From Membranipora membranacea (Eukaryota; Bryozoa; Gymnolaemata; Cheilostomatida; Membraniporidae): a stretch of DNA of 64,000 nucleotides. Every line of letters begins with the position of its first letter. Position 1 is the stretch's first letter. Location of the stretch: contig OU612068.1 in NCBI GenBank assembly GCA_914767715.1, forward strand, positions 19,282,001-19,346,000. The letters run 5' to 3'. The notes under the pieces were generated by a model that was given only the letters and a program-made list of their open reading frames with translations, searched no databases and had not been told where the DNA came from. This document shows positions 37,909 through 51,500 of this stretch, piece after piece. The position numbers and the translations under genes were made by a program.

Positions 37909-40073
37909 GGTGACTTATGTACTCTGTTTGATCCCTCCACTACCTCTTATATATTCTAAGTTAGCTGAAAGAACAACGACAAGAATGACTAACTCACAGC
38001 CTTGACTTGAACAGAGAAGAAAATAACAACAATTGATAGAAAGAAGCGAAGCAATGATTAAGATATAATCAGTGAGCGCTTGTTACAGGTCTAGCAATTA
38101 TTATATATACATAAGATCTACGCATTGGATTAATATTACATATGAGCGCAATTCCCTATAGTTTAGTACGAACAATATCTTTATCATGTTGTCCACCATC
38201 ATGTGATCATATGTGTATATATATATATATAATATATTTATTTATTAATTATATGTCAAGCCAAGAGAAGCCTTCTCTGGCAGTCTTAAAATCCTTACCA
38301 TCTCAATAAAGCGCATGTTTAGTCACATCAACTTTCACACTACCACTTATGGGCTATGTTGAACACAGTAGCACAACTAACACCAGGGTTGCAGCAAAGA
38401 TCTCAAAATTATAGTGAATACTGCTTGTCAAGTAAATAGATACAAAAAAATGATAATTTCAAGTCAAGCGGTTTTTGAAAACAAAGGTCAAGGTGAGTTA
38501 ATATTGGCCAATGAAATATGCTTGTCCAAGGCAATACCAATTCCAGTCCATAATTCATTCAAGAAATGTTCTGATTAAAGCGTTTAATAAATTTAAAACT
38601 ATATTTTTTGAAATCAAAACATCATTTGAGAGTATCTGGAATATTATTATTGGATAATAAACTAAATTCAATAAATTCCTTTGGTAATTACTTCCTTCTT
38701 CAATTGGCATTACAGGGTGACATGAAATGGCTGCCTCTGGATTGTTTTCAAATTTCCCAAGGTAATCAAGATTCAATAGATGATGACATGTTTTACTGTC
38801 ACCATTTCTTATCATATGTATGCTTTCTTTCTTCCTTGATTGTCTGATTATACTAATTGAAAAACTAGCCTCCGAAAGTCCTGTTCCAGTGAAGGGACAT
38901 TCCACACTAGCCAGGTTTAGTGATTGTTGTCATGGATGGGCCCCTGGGACTTACATGTTTTTACTTTGCCAATGTCCACTATCAACCACCCAAAAATACC
39001 AAACAGGGTAAGAAACAAAAAAAAATCTTTTTACAACCTACCTTGAAACCTCTCACACTAACTCACTCCTTCCTCTTTCATTTGCTTCAGGTTTGAAGGT
39101 TCTAGCACAAACAGAGCTGACTTTATGGACCAGAAAAAAAAGATGCCTCCACAAAATTCAGGTGAATTCATTGTGGATTTTGTGGAGGCATCTTTTTCTC
39201 TGGTCCATAAAGTCAGCTCTGTTTGTGCTAGAACCTTCAAACCTGAAGCAAATGAAAGAGGAAGGAGGAGTGAGTTAGTGTGAGAGATTTCAAGGTAGGT
39301 TGTAAAAAATTTTTGTTATGTGTCTTACCCTGTTTGGCGTTTTTTGGGTGGTTGATAGTGGACATTGGCAAAGTAAAGACATGTAAGTCCCAGGGGCCCA
39401 TGATTGTTGTGTAATAAATTATAATAATTGTTATTATTGTAACTGTTATTATGTACAGAAGAAATATTGATCTATCTCCTTCATCCCAAACCTTTGTATA
39501 TATATGAAAGAGAAATTCAGACTGTTTGTCATGTTTTGCTTGTTATTAAATATTGTTGAAAAACAAACCAGCTTAGGATAACCTCACGAGCAGCAGTTCA
39601 TTGCTAGCAGCTTCGCTTGTGTACTAGAGTACACACACAGCAGAAAGCAGTCACTCATTCCCTTCAGTCAACAACAGACTCTAGGCCCTACTGTAACTAT
39701 ACTATTCATATAAATGCCTATCTAGATAAGATTGATAGATTCACCTCTTACAAGTTTCTTTTAGTTGGGCTTGCTCAAATTGGCTAGCACATAACATTGA
39801 AATATCATACTTTCATAGTAACTTAACCCTTTTGTAATGGGCTTTGATTGTACACTGAGGACCAGATGAATCTCACCTTTACCCAATCAATGTTTCTGCG
39901 TTAAGAAATGTGGATTGCCAAGTAATTCAGATAATGCAAACAGCTATCTGGAGATTATGTCGCTATGTCAGTGTTTGGTATCACGACAAGGACATTAGGA
40001 GTCAAACCTTGTATAAGATGAAAAGTTAAACAAGAAATACAATCTAACAGCATAAGCGTATTTATTATTCCAG
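37909..40073. other. Divergent intergenic region upstream of TBC1D31 and the methyl-CpG-binding gene
   Basis: About 2.2 kb. It contains a TA microsatellite near 38215-38232 and the 472-bp foldback element at 38931. It should also hold the unidentified first exon of the MeCP2-like gene, since the first visible exon of that gene begins mid-codon at a splice acceptor. Confidence 0.5.
38931..39402. mobile_element. Long foldback (hAT-like) element, 472 bp
   Basis: The element is almost wholly one inverted repeat, with arms of about 230 bp meeting near 39165. It starts CATGGATGGGCCCCTGGGAC and ends CAGGGGCCCATG. It is bounded by an 8-bp direct repeat ATTGTTGT at 38923-38930 and 39403-39410. The 8-bp duplication is typical of hAT transposition. 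No transposase is encoded; both mirrored open frames are products of the palindrome. It shares its ends with the 98-bp element at 54001. Confidence 0.88.
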
Positions 40074-41708
40074 GTTGCAGGAGGCAATCCATGGGATAAG
40101 TCCGAAGGATAATACTGACCAACCTGGAGTGGACACAGAAAGTACAAGCCCTCCACAAGATAGTTTGAAGTCGAGCACTGAGAATGGTTTACCCAGGCCT
40201 GGGTCACGTACATCTGAGTGCGAGTCGGAACAGGCTCTCATTATTGATGCTCCTGAGCCAGCAGATGATACGCCTTCAACTTCACAAACGCCAAGTCCCT
40301 TTCCCTCAACCATCATCAAATCTGAAAGTCCATCAATTAAAAGGTATAACAAGGTCAAGCAAGTTTGTTCCTTAGTAGCGTTAGTGCTTAAAGAGCTGCA
40401 AAATCTAAGGACACAATGGAAGGAGCATGATGATCAAGATTCGCCAGATTTCTTGCACTGATCATACTTTCTGGGAGTGATCTCTGTGAGCTATTTCTAT
40501 TCTATAGTTATTACAAATTGTTATAATTCACAAAAAATAATTCATTACCTTTCTGTATGTTGTATACTGTTAACTATTTCTGTCATTAGCCTCTTTGAGG
40601 ATGCCGCCCCAATGTATGTAGACCCGAAGCTTCCACCAGGCTGGAGTAGGAGGCTTACACAGAGAACTATGGGTGCTTCAGCGGGAAAGTATGATGTCTA
40701 CATATTCAGGTTAGTATTATTAACAGCGCACTCGTACAAGTCGTACATGCTAGAGCAGGCTGGGCATGTTGGGCCAAATCTTCAGATTATGGTGATTAGT
40801 TATAATTACAACTACCAAGTACAAGGCTCAACCACTTATTACATACAGTGCGCATTCAACGGAGAGTAAATGCATACAATTAAGAAGGTAAGTCTACATA
40901 CCTTGGTTGTCGACATTGAATTTATTGCTTGACTATGACACACTGTTGCAACTAAAACAAAATTATGTTATTTTCACATTATATCCGGCATTCTTTGTTT
41001 TTATTCTGCAGTCCAGACAAGAAAAAGATCAGATCAAAGACTGATCTGATGCTATATTTAGCTAGAAATGATTTGGATCTGGACCCAGATGAATTTGATT
41101 TCACTGTCAGAGGTAGACACAATACTCCAGTTAAGCGACCTCCAACTAGCAAGCCGCGGACCTCGAGTCCTAAAAAGCCTAGAGTGACAGTGCCAAAGCC
41201 GCTTAAAGTTGAAAAACTCAAAATAGACAAAATCAAGATGGTAACAATTAAGCAAGCACCAAGTAGGCAGACATCCAATACTGCCAACAGCAGATCGGTA
41301 AATAGTAGTAAGACCGCATCAGATGCACAGTCTCATTCCAGTTCAGGTCCAAAGCTTATCGTCAAGTTTAACTTCCCAATACCCCAAATGAAGAGGAGAA
41401 AATCGATGAATAGTAAAAAGTCCGATTCCAAGAAATCTAAGAAGAAAAAGACTGCCCCGGTGGCCCCTGCTCCATTGAGCAGACAAGATTCACAGACGTC
41501 ACAATCTTCACAGACAAATGTAATAGAGACTTTTGAGGATCATGAGGTTCTGCCAAACGGTGAGGCTAGGCTACACAATGGTCTGGATATTGATGATGTG
41601 ATGGGGATAAGAAGGAAAAAGATCAACAAAATAACCAATGGAGGTACGGGTCATATTATAGCTAAGAAAAATGATGACAGCTTGTCCGAATCTGATATTT
41701 TCATGTAA
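40074..41708 (+). CDS. MeCP2-like methyl-CpG-binding domain protein (5' exon not found)
   Basis: Three exons join in frame: 40074-40343, 40590-40709 and 41012-41708, giving at least 362 aa. Exon 1 encodes a Ser/Pro/Thr-rich region that ends at SIK. Exons 2 and 3 encode an [58 protein letters not shown]. The residues equivalent to human MeCP2 R106, R111, D121, Y123 and R133, which form the methyl-CpG contact surface, are all kept. The tail is strongly basic ([32 protein letters not shown]), suiting nuclear import and DNA binding. There is no DNA glycosylase domain, which separates it from MBD4. The exon beginning at 40074 needs two bases from an upstream exon, so the true start lies to the left. 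AATAAA at 42183 is a possible polyadenylation signal. Confidence 0.85.
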
Positions 41709-42317
41709 TTTATTAGATTGGTTCAGATTCTTTATTTGCATTTGGCATCCTGTTATTTTTATAGCACTGTACAAAATTTTAGATTATACATATTGAAATC
41801 ATTGCCTTCTATATCACTCTCCCTTTTGCTTTATTTGATGCATCCGTGTCTATTTTGTAAAATTCTACAAAAACTGATTAAAAAATTGAAATGGATAGCA
41901 AAATTTAAAAGAGACAACAAGAAGCCATCCCTACTATCCTAACCTTATTCTAAATCAATTCAGAGGCTACTACTGTTATGAAATGTGATATCATAGGAAA
42001 TATTGAGTTTTTTTATATAATCCTATGCATACTGATTGAGTGTGTAACCAACTGCTTTCACAAAGCAATTCTTTTATGTCTATTTATTTTACATGACCAT
42101 CATTATTTACATACATACCATTTATTCTCATAATACAGAATATCTACATTATCTATATACATAACACTGTATAAAATTGTACAATAAAACATGACGAGCA
42201 ACAATTAACCAACATTTCATTCATCTTCATCCACAGAAATGCTTCAATGCGCCATCGAGAGAATAATCTATCATATTAAGTCAATGTTGGTGGGGTGGGG
42301 GGTAACCAACCTGAACA
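41709..42317. other. Convergent 3' regions of the MBD gene and PHF20
   Basis: Plus-strand AATAAA at 42183 lies to the right of minus-strand AATAAA at about 42083 (TTTATT on plus). The two 3' UTRs are therefore likely to overlap by 100 bases or more. No other gene is seen. Confidence 0.5.
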
Positions 42318-45300
42318 TCACTGTATTTCAGGTTCGTGTGGGTCAGAGAGTAGGTGACTTAGTTTGGTGACCTTGCTCAGGTCATGTATAAGTGTCTGTA
42401 GGGTTTTACTGGTAGATACCAAATCCTCACCGGGTCTCGGTGATCCAACACCAGCCTCGCACTCCAGCTCTGTAATTCAAACAGAACATGAACATAATAT
42501 TTAGGGATTTTCAGGAAACTGAAATCAATGTTTCCAAATGGTCTAAGATCACTCCTTGGGAGTGATTGACACCTGACAACAAAGTAGGGCATAGCACTCT
42601 CGAACTAGCGCCTACAGACAAACTGATTTAAATAATTTGCATGTCACTTATGAACTACTAGGTATTGTACATATCATTGTCGTATCTTCTTGGTGGTACA
42701 TGCATTTTATGCAAATCCTGCCAGAAGTAATTAGCAAATAATAGTTTACTACCAAAGTAGTGTATGGTAATGTGCTTAGGAAACAACATTAGTGACTTTG
42801 GCTAGGAGGTCTCTTTGTTGTTCAGTACTAAGAGCTACTCTTATCTGTGATGATAGCCTTCTCGTAATGTTCCTTTACTATCAGGAATCATCAATCATAG
42901 TTTTGGTTGAGCAGTGGTGTATGACCAGACATAAAACATGGATTTTAACATAGGATGTACGCTAAGAATCTATTTACTACCGTGCATAAATATGATACAC
43001 TGATGTGTCAAACAAACGATTGAAAAATATCGCAGGTGTTTATATTCGTTGACAACTACAATTCTGTAAGCGGGGCCAGTGGTTGCAAACGCTTTGATAC
43101 TTCAAAACAGCTCAATTCTAAAAAAAAGTTAACTGGTGTTACGATGCAGTCAGGTTGACTTTATTTGAGATGGAATTGATATTTGTCAGCATTCAGTACA
43201 GACTGACAACTCTATGTTGGTGATAATTGACCAAATCAACATACTCATCCCACATGGCTAATGCTTGAGTCCTACCTGTGATTTTAGCCTCAATGTCCGT
43301 AAGATCGGACTGCATGTTATCTTGCTGCTGTTTTATATGTATTAGAAGTCGCTCCTGATCAGTAAGTTTAGCATTAGGATCAGATTCATCTGTCACCGCT
43401 GTCGAGTCATCAGGTGACCACAGTGCCAGTTCATATATGTCACTGTAGTTGGAATACACGCATAAAAGTAGTTAAGTCAGGTAAATCAAGTGGTCTCTGT
43501 GTTTCAGTGGGGTTCTTCAACTAGAAAGAGCGATGCTTTCTAAGGCAAGTTGTCACTATCACATCGCTCAAAATTATCACTCACTTGGTCTTTCAATTAG
43601 ACAAATTCGTTCCCAGATCGCTCAGTTTTGGCTGAATCTAATGGAAAGCCTCCTCAGGATAACAGTTTACTAACAGAAGAGAATGCCTGGTCTCACTATG
43701 AAAGTTGAAATGACAACTCCAAATTACCAGCAATCTTCTAACCATTCTCCCTGTTCTAACCAAATGGTTTTACAAGTTGTCAGAAAGTGCTTCAATCCTG
43801 CTTGTTGGGTCTATTGGCGTCCTCCTGTCAATCCGACATCAATCAGTTACGTGAGTTGGGATTTAAAACTTCATTTTGGCCCACATTATGTGAATTACTG
43901 TCCCAACTTGACATTGAGGAACTCAGCGTACATCTAAATGTATTGTGTCTAAAACATGTATCCAAAGTCCAATCCTACGATGATCATGTGTGCAGTGATT
44001 TAATTCAGCTGTCTCAGAAATTTGGACGAACCACATTCTATGATAAACTGCTTTTGACATTGGAATCTCACCTTTTCTCCGCAGAAGCCAACAATCTCTT
44101 GATAGCAGACAGAGAGCTTAGCTTGTGCTGTAGTTTGGTTAGCTCACCATGACTGTCTCTTATTATAGCCTCCTTCTTACTGCTGTCAGAAGACATGGAA
44201 CTGAGAAACTCCAGCTTCGGTAAACTCCCTGTGCGAAAAGTAATTTATGTCAAATAGCCAGATTAGACATAAATATGCATACCTCTCATTTAAGAGTTCT
44301 TCATCGGAAATGAAATGTTAATGGATTGAAATGAAGTGTGATTTGTGGCAAGCCTTTGGGTGATGATAATAAGTCATCACCACATGTGAATGGTACACAA
44401 CTCTATTAAAACATGATAGCATCGATGAACTCCCTTCACTGGTAACATCACACAACACAACATTAAATCACAAATTTGTAGAGTTTTATCTCAGAAAAGT
44501 GACAATGATAATCTTGATGGAATAGGGAACAAAATAAAAATAATAGATATTTATATTTATAATATAATTCATGAAAATACAATCAATGTTAAAAGTATGA
44601 CAAGATTCTCTATTATTCACATACCATTCCTGAGCCAGTCTTGATTGTAGATGTATTTACACGATTCCCGAGCTCCTGGTGTATTCAGACAGATGAAGCA
44701 TATATACCTGTCTGGTAATTTACCGTCCTTCATCTCACAGCATTCACCATGCTGCCAACAGCAGCAAAACTCACACTGTTGTAGAATGAAACAAGATTTA
44801 ATTTTAGTTACCCTTTGAATAATGCTGTACCATGAGGGAGCAACTCCAAAGTGTATACAGTATTTTGCGTGTCGGCATCAAAAACCTATTGGGTATCAAT
44901 TTTATGTTGCTGATCTCCTCATCTGTTACATGATTCTACATGAGGTAGTTTTAGAATGGTGAGACTTATTCGCCAAGTTCTTCCATCAGTATTATACTTA
45001 CTTTACCAAAATAGTTGTGTGTGCAATTCAACCGAAGACTTTAATCGTCTCTCTACGTCATTGAATGATCTAGTCTTATCTTTGATAACCCCTGAGACAT
45101 CAAATCTTGAATATTCAAGCTGGCTCTTCCCCTCCCTGCTTATACAGGTTTGTGCATATAACCAATATTTAATGTGTAACTCCAACGAAAATGGTAGTGC
45201 TGATTTTCCTTGCAAGAGCTAGAAGACAATACTTATGTGCTTCAGCCATCAAGAGAAGTAAATGATCTGCCTTGATCAAAAAATGTTCCACAAACCCCTT

Positions 45301-48300
45301 ACTTGATTGACTATATAAGTACATAATGCGTGTTTTGATTAGTGAAGGGGACCTATAACCTACTGTACAACCTAAATTTTTTTCGGTCCTTTGGTGCTTG
45401 TAGATATTCCTGAACTATATTTGAGCTATCAAACAATTCATGATATATTAATAATAATACACATTTGTTCATGTCACATTATGACCTCACATGAAAAATG
45501 CATTGATAAGGAAATTGTTTTGTTCCTAACTTATTCTTGAGCTCACTGCAAAGTATAACTGTTTTTGACAACCAGCGGATAACTTGCCTTACAAGTTGTT
45601 AATGACCACTCAGCCATCCGCACTATAGTAGCGCTTTTAGGATTGTGATATTTGCTGGGGTAAACAAATATGGATGATCTTTCAAATATTTTCCAAATGT
45701 TCAATTCGAGGTTGGGAGCATTTCACACAAATTTATGTCTTATAGAGCTAGAGAGAGGGGACAACTTTAGAAGAGAAAAGTTGAGAACTTTCTTTCCAAC
45801 AAAGCCAATAGTTACTACAGCTGTGTCCAAAGGCTATTTAAAAGCCTACCACAGTGCCCCGAATTAGGCGGAGACCTTCAATATGATACCAAATATGGGG
45901 AGGTACTACAGTCGCAGCCTTCTAAATGATTTTACTACCCTAACAGTAATATGTGATCACCAGACTGACCTGTATCATCAGTCCATCTTCTTCATTAAAT
46001 CCACAGGAGCAGTTGACCACCTCCGTCTGATACGAGCCATCATCTTCCTCTTCTTCATCTGTCTCCGCTTCAAACTCGACATCACCTGTCATAGTGACAG
46101 CTGGCCCTGTGACAGCTGCACTGGTAGATGGAGTATCACCTATGATAGATTGGGCACCTGTAACAAGGAAGAAAATATATGTGAAGCTGATGTACAAAGA
46201 AATGTCAGTTTTTTTAACTAACTGGTTGTAATTCAGCATGCATAGATATTGAATAGCAGAAATAACTTTGTTTTCAATCATTATGTTCGTTGATATGGTG
46301 AACATTAAGCAAGGAAAACCTTTGATTTGGCAAATTTTTAAACAGCCAGATCTCTCATTGAATGATACATATGATCAAACAACCTCAGATGAGTTATCCA
46401 GGTTACCTATTGTGACAGACTGTGAAGCTATTTTCTTAGAAATGACAGCTGTCACACCATCTCTAGGTGGAGTAGGACTGGCGAGAGGTGTTGGTGGTGC
46501 TGTACTCTGTGGTGTTCGCTCTGAATCGCTAGAACCTGCAAAAAGTCGGTAAAATATTTTCACCCATGTTAACTTGAGGGTCATCATTCGTGCCCACCCG
46601 CCCTTTTCAAAAACTATCCAGGTGAGTGTAACTCTGATTAGAAATGTAACGGATGATAATATCAGGGATAATATGAGAAAATCAAATCATCGATAGCTCA
46701 TGATGACCTCCCCCTAGTTGTGAAATTCTGACATACCACCAGGAATAAAATAATTAAATGGGTTATTCTTGAATAAGATTAAAATCCTACCAACCTACTC
46801 ACCCGCATTTCCAACACAATGTGTCCAGACAACTAAAACCTCTATCTCACCTAGTCTAGATCACAACATTTTCATTTTGAAACCTATTATGAATTATCAG
46901 AGTCGGTTTGTAAATAACCTATTATCGAGATGTTCTGTAAATGATAAAATATTCATTTCACTAGTTCACAAGCTATATAGTGCAATGTATAGCATTAGCA
47001 CAATATCATAATAATATGTAGAAATAGGAAGCTGAAATTGCGGATCAAAAGTAAACCATACTCACATAGACTGAGAGTTTTCCTTCTACGTTTTGATGGG
47101 GGTAGCTGTGAGAGGCCCGGTCTATTGTGGTAGTGTCTGACATGAGACTCAAGCAAGGAGTCCTTTCTGAATCCCTTCTTGCAGTGAGGACACTGAAACT
47201 GGTTGTGATTTTCTTCCACAACAAAAGCCTTAGAAGGCAATGCATCAACAGGCTCCAATACCATTGTGTACCCCAAACCGGACTTCAGCTTGTCTGCTTT
47301 CGATTTCCGTACAGCATCCTAAAACATAACTTATCTAGTCATTCCAGGCTTTTATTCCAGCAATAAAGCAGAAAGATTAAGGGCCTACTTCAGGATGTTT
47401 CATTTGTTTTGGAAGGATGTTCTTGACATAACATCAATGGACTACAAGTACCCTTATCTCAAAGCTAACAGCGAGGACTAGTCACACAAATATGCAGCTC
47501 ATTCATACATACCTGAGATTTTCGTCCGGTGAATTTAGCTGCCCTTCCTGGTCGAGGTTTGACACCTGATTCAGCCTTGACTTCAGGCTTAGACTGGATA
47601 TTTGCAAAGGCTTCTGTGACCAGGTCCTCTTTCTTACCCAGGTTAACTCGGGCTATGGAGGTGATCATCCTTGTTGTGTCAAAACTTCTATCTTCCTCGT
47701 CATAATCCATAGCCTCAGATCTACTACTTGTGTCAGTATCTTGGTCCATCGGGTCCACAGACTCCCTGGTTGTTTTCTCAGCTTTCACCGTTCCCAGTTC
47801 TGAGTCTACATTTTGTTCTCTGCCGGGTACTGCATGTGTGGATTCATGTTTTCGGTGTTCCTCCCTATCCGAAGGTTCTGTTTTTATTGGCACAGAATGT
47901 GAAGTTGGGATCTCCCCTCCTTGATTACTGGGACCGGTATTTAATGTTTCGTTGGCAGGTGATTCAGTTGAGTCTGGTACTGTTTCTTTCTGTTTCTCTG
48001 CCCTTCTCTTCATCGAGAATCCTGCTACGATGAGCCTTCCACCTGATCTACCCTGTATTAAAGAGTGGTTTTATTGATTAAATCACACTCATGTTATTTA
48101 AAAAAATCGAGATCGTGACAGAAGATTCGGGTAATACTGTTGACCCACATACGCATTGCACACTTGAACAGGACGTTGACGCTAAGATCAGTTAACGTAA
48201 TAGCTCTCTGCAAGACCAATTTAAACACAGTTGTTGACACTCATCATTGTCTTACCTTGCTTTTAGTAACAGTCTTTTCTGGGCTCTTACTCTTCATCTT

Positions 48301-48522
48301 GCTTGTCTAAAGTGATTATAACAGAATTGAATCGAACAGCTTTTTGATTTTAGTCAATAATGCTGCCAATGTCAAGATGTCAATAGTGATATTAACAACA
48401 TGCTCAAACCCGGTAACAAACAGCTAAAAATGTCAACACAGTGTGTGAATTTGCGCTCACTATCATATACAGTGCTTGCAAGCAATTGTCATAACCGTAA
48501 ACAAATAAATTGTATAAATATT

Positions 48523-48553
<31 letters not shown>

Positions 48554-51500
48554 AAAGAAGAGGGTTGAGACTAAGTTCTTACAGCAGCTGAAGGCGCAGT
48601 GAGTCTCCGCTTCACAGTAGCTCCTTCCTTATTGGGACTTTCAGATGGGGCTGATTGTCGCTTCTTTTGAATACCTTTTGACCGAACCTGATGATAAAAT
48701 AAAAATATATTCTATGGCAAACTTTGATAATTAATTAGGCATCGCAGCTAAGTGGTCAGGACATACGGATTGAAATCAGACCCCTACACACTACACAAAA
48801 AAGATTCTCCAGCATAAACCTTTCATTACTAGGCAGTTAACGCCTGGCTGTTACTCAAAGCTGTAACAATTTGTTGTTATTTGTTGTTAACAAATAACAA
48901 CAAATAGAAGAAAGAAGTAACACCAACAACAACAAACAATTTGTTGTTGACAATTTTATATTTGTTGATTCTTGGGGAAAAACTATCAAGTTTTCCCCCC
49001 AATTGGTGTTTCTTCCCCAAGAATCAACGTACATGAAATATGATGCATCTCAATAAAGGAAGATGATTTAACAAACCTTGTTACCATCATGCCTGACTAG
49101 AGACGGTGTGGTAGATTTATCTGGCTGTGGATGACCAGCTTTCTTCTGAGCTATAACTCCTGGTTTTGCAGACAATCTAATATCCTTACTAGAGTCATCT
49201 TTCTTAGAGTGACCGTCCTCCTTCTTGTGTGGTGAATCCTTTTTCTTCAGCTCAGCAGCAGAAGTAACAGAGTCTCTCCTTTCTCTCTGGGACCCTGATC
49301 TCTTCTTACTTTGTTGGTTGTCTCCACTTTCTTTTAGCTTTTCACTGTGTATGCCCGTCTTTCCTGCCTCCTTTGAAGACTGAGAGTCCTGATTTGATGG
49401 AAGATTGTTGGATTCTTGCTGTTGCGATGATGGACACACATCAGAGGTTGCCTCCTCCTGCTTACAGTATTTCGCCATTTGCGATTTCTCCACAAGTTGC
49501 ACAAGCAAAGCCTCTGCCATATCTGAAAACATAGTATGACAACAGTAACAACGCTTTATTTGGTGTTATAGTATGATAGTTGTTGTTTTCTAATACATCA
49601 CACGATTCTATGCTCAATCGTCTATTACTATGACACAGGAGCAACAGTTGGCGAAGAAAAGTTATAAATGTGAACAGGGAGGCGCCTTAAATTCACTGTC
49701 AACAGAGAACGCCAACTTGGGAGCTGTATATAGAGAAAAAGTTCTTAGTTAGCAACATACCCATTTTATCCTGTTGAGCTCGTTTAGCTTCCATTGACTC
49801 ACGCCTAGATATCTTCTTATCAGGCGGAGGAGGGGTCTCATTAGTCACATCATTTATCTCTGTCATAATATCCCATATATGCAGCGCCTAAAACATGATA
49901 AGTCGAAAACAATAATCACCTCAGGACTATATTACCCACACAAGCAAACATAGAGTGCTTGCCTTGGCACAAACCATATCACAGCCAAAATCTAATGCAA
50001 TGTCAAAACAATTCGTCCTACAGTTATAATCTATAACCGCAGAGTTTTCAGGACTTATTTTAGTTGACATTGTAAGAATTGTGGTAATCAATGCATCAAA
50101 TGCATCATTATGACACTTTTGAGCCGACATTAAATTACACCATTTATCTCCCTCTCACTAGTCAATCAGTAGCTATGGCAAAGCCAGCCTCAGTATCTAC
50201 CATAAACTGGGTTCCAATGCTGCTACGCTTCATAGTTTATTGTTTTGTGTTACATTTTGGAGTTATTTCCTCATGATGTCAGTTATGTGAGGACAAACAT
50301 GAAATTAGTAGAAGCAGGTATTTACAATATGTTAATGGGGTCTACATAGTGAGCCCACAACAACATATAAACAGAAACGTACTTTTACATTAATTGCAGA
50401 CAGGGGAGAGAATAGCATATACCTCTTTTTGGAGATCTGGATGGAGATTTTGTACAGAGGAGATGTCCACTTCCGTCTCAAGCCCATCATAGAATTGTAT
50501 GCTAATCTTTGTCTTAGATGACAAGCCTTTGATGACTGCTGGATACCTGGCCATAGCCTTACTTGATTTGCCCCACTTTGCAAGAACCACGCTTCCTATC
50601 TTCAAATCTGACTCTACAACCTACAAAATCATTATTGAAAGAATGGACAGTTGTGATCATAAGGTGAATGGTTCCTCAAGAACTGTTGCTCTCTTGTTTT
50701 GAAAAAGTTTTCTTGGCTCCACAAACTAGACTTCCATTACCAAAGATTAAGGGAAAATATCAAAAGTTTGGGTTTGGTAAGCATACTTGAGTGATCGGTC
50801 TCCCCCCAGAAGAGTTTTTGAGAACTAATAATTACAGATACTTGAAATGGCAATCTCAGATTCATCCTAGATAAAAAATTATCTGGTATAAAAGACTATG
50901 TTCACAAAGTTATCACATCACACTTACTTTTGCTTGGTGGGGGGTTTGCGGTTTAGTGACAGCGGGCGTCATTGTAGCCTCGTTATGAGCTGACTGTGAC
51001 ATGGCTCTCAGTCTATCAGATCTCATCTCTACCCACTCATCAAATCGAGAACTCCAGCCGTCAAAGTGAATCAGTACGTCAGCGGTCTTCTCATCAACTT
51101 CAACTATTTTAGCTGGGTACCTGAAAAACAACAACAATAATATATGGAAAAACCGATTCAAAAACTGATTTTTTCAAGCATCAGAAGTGTGTGTAGAGCG
51201 ACATTTGAACAGGGATAGTCCTTGTGATATTAGCACCCGAGTATCAGAGCTAAATTGCTTTAGAGCAGTCTTACCAATCGATGTTTCACTTCCAAGTACG
51301 TAGGGAACTTTGACTATTTACAATTTACTAAGAAAAGCTTGTAGAAAAGCCAAAAGATTATGAAGCTAGTAGCAATTGTCTTCCTGTGGGTGGAAATAAA
51401 TACTAGCTGATATTAACCATATTTTGAGAATAAAGCTGCAGAAAGCTAAGATGAAAGCTAACAAAACCACTTTCAAGGTTCATCAATGAACAAAGCCAAC

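Noticed and set aside
39058-39278. Two mirrored 60-aa open frames
   Set aside because: They are identical proteins on both strands created by the palindromic foldback element.
44149-44228. A PHF20 exon ending at the GTGAGC donor at 44148
   Set aside because: Using that donor breaks the frame with the next exon; reading on to the donor at 44072 (AAAAG|GTGAG) restores it.
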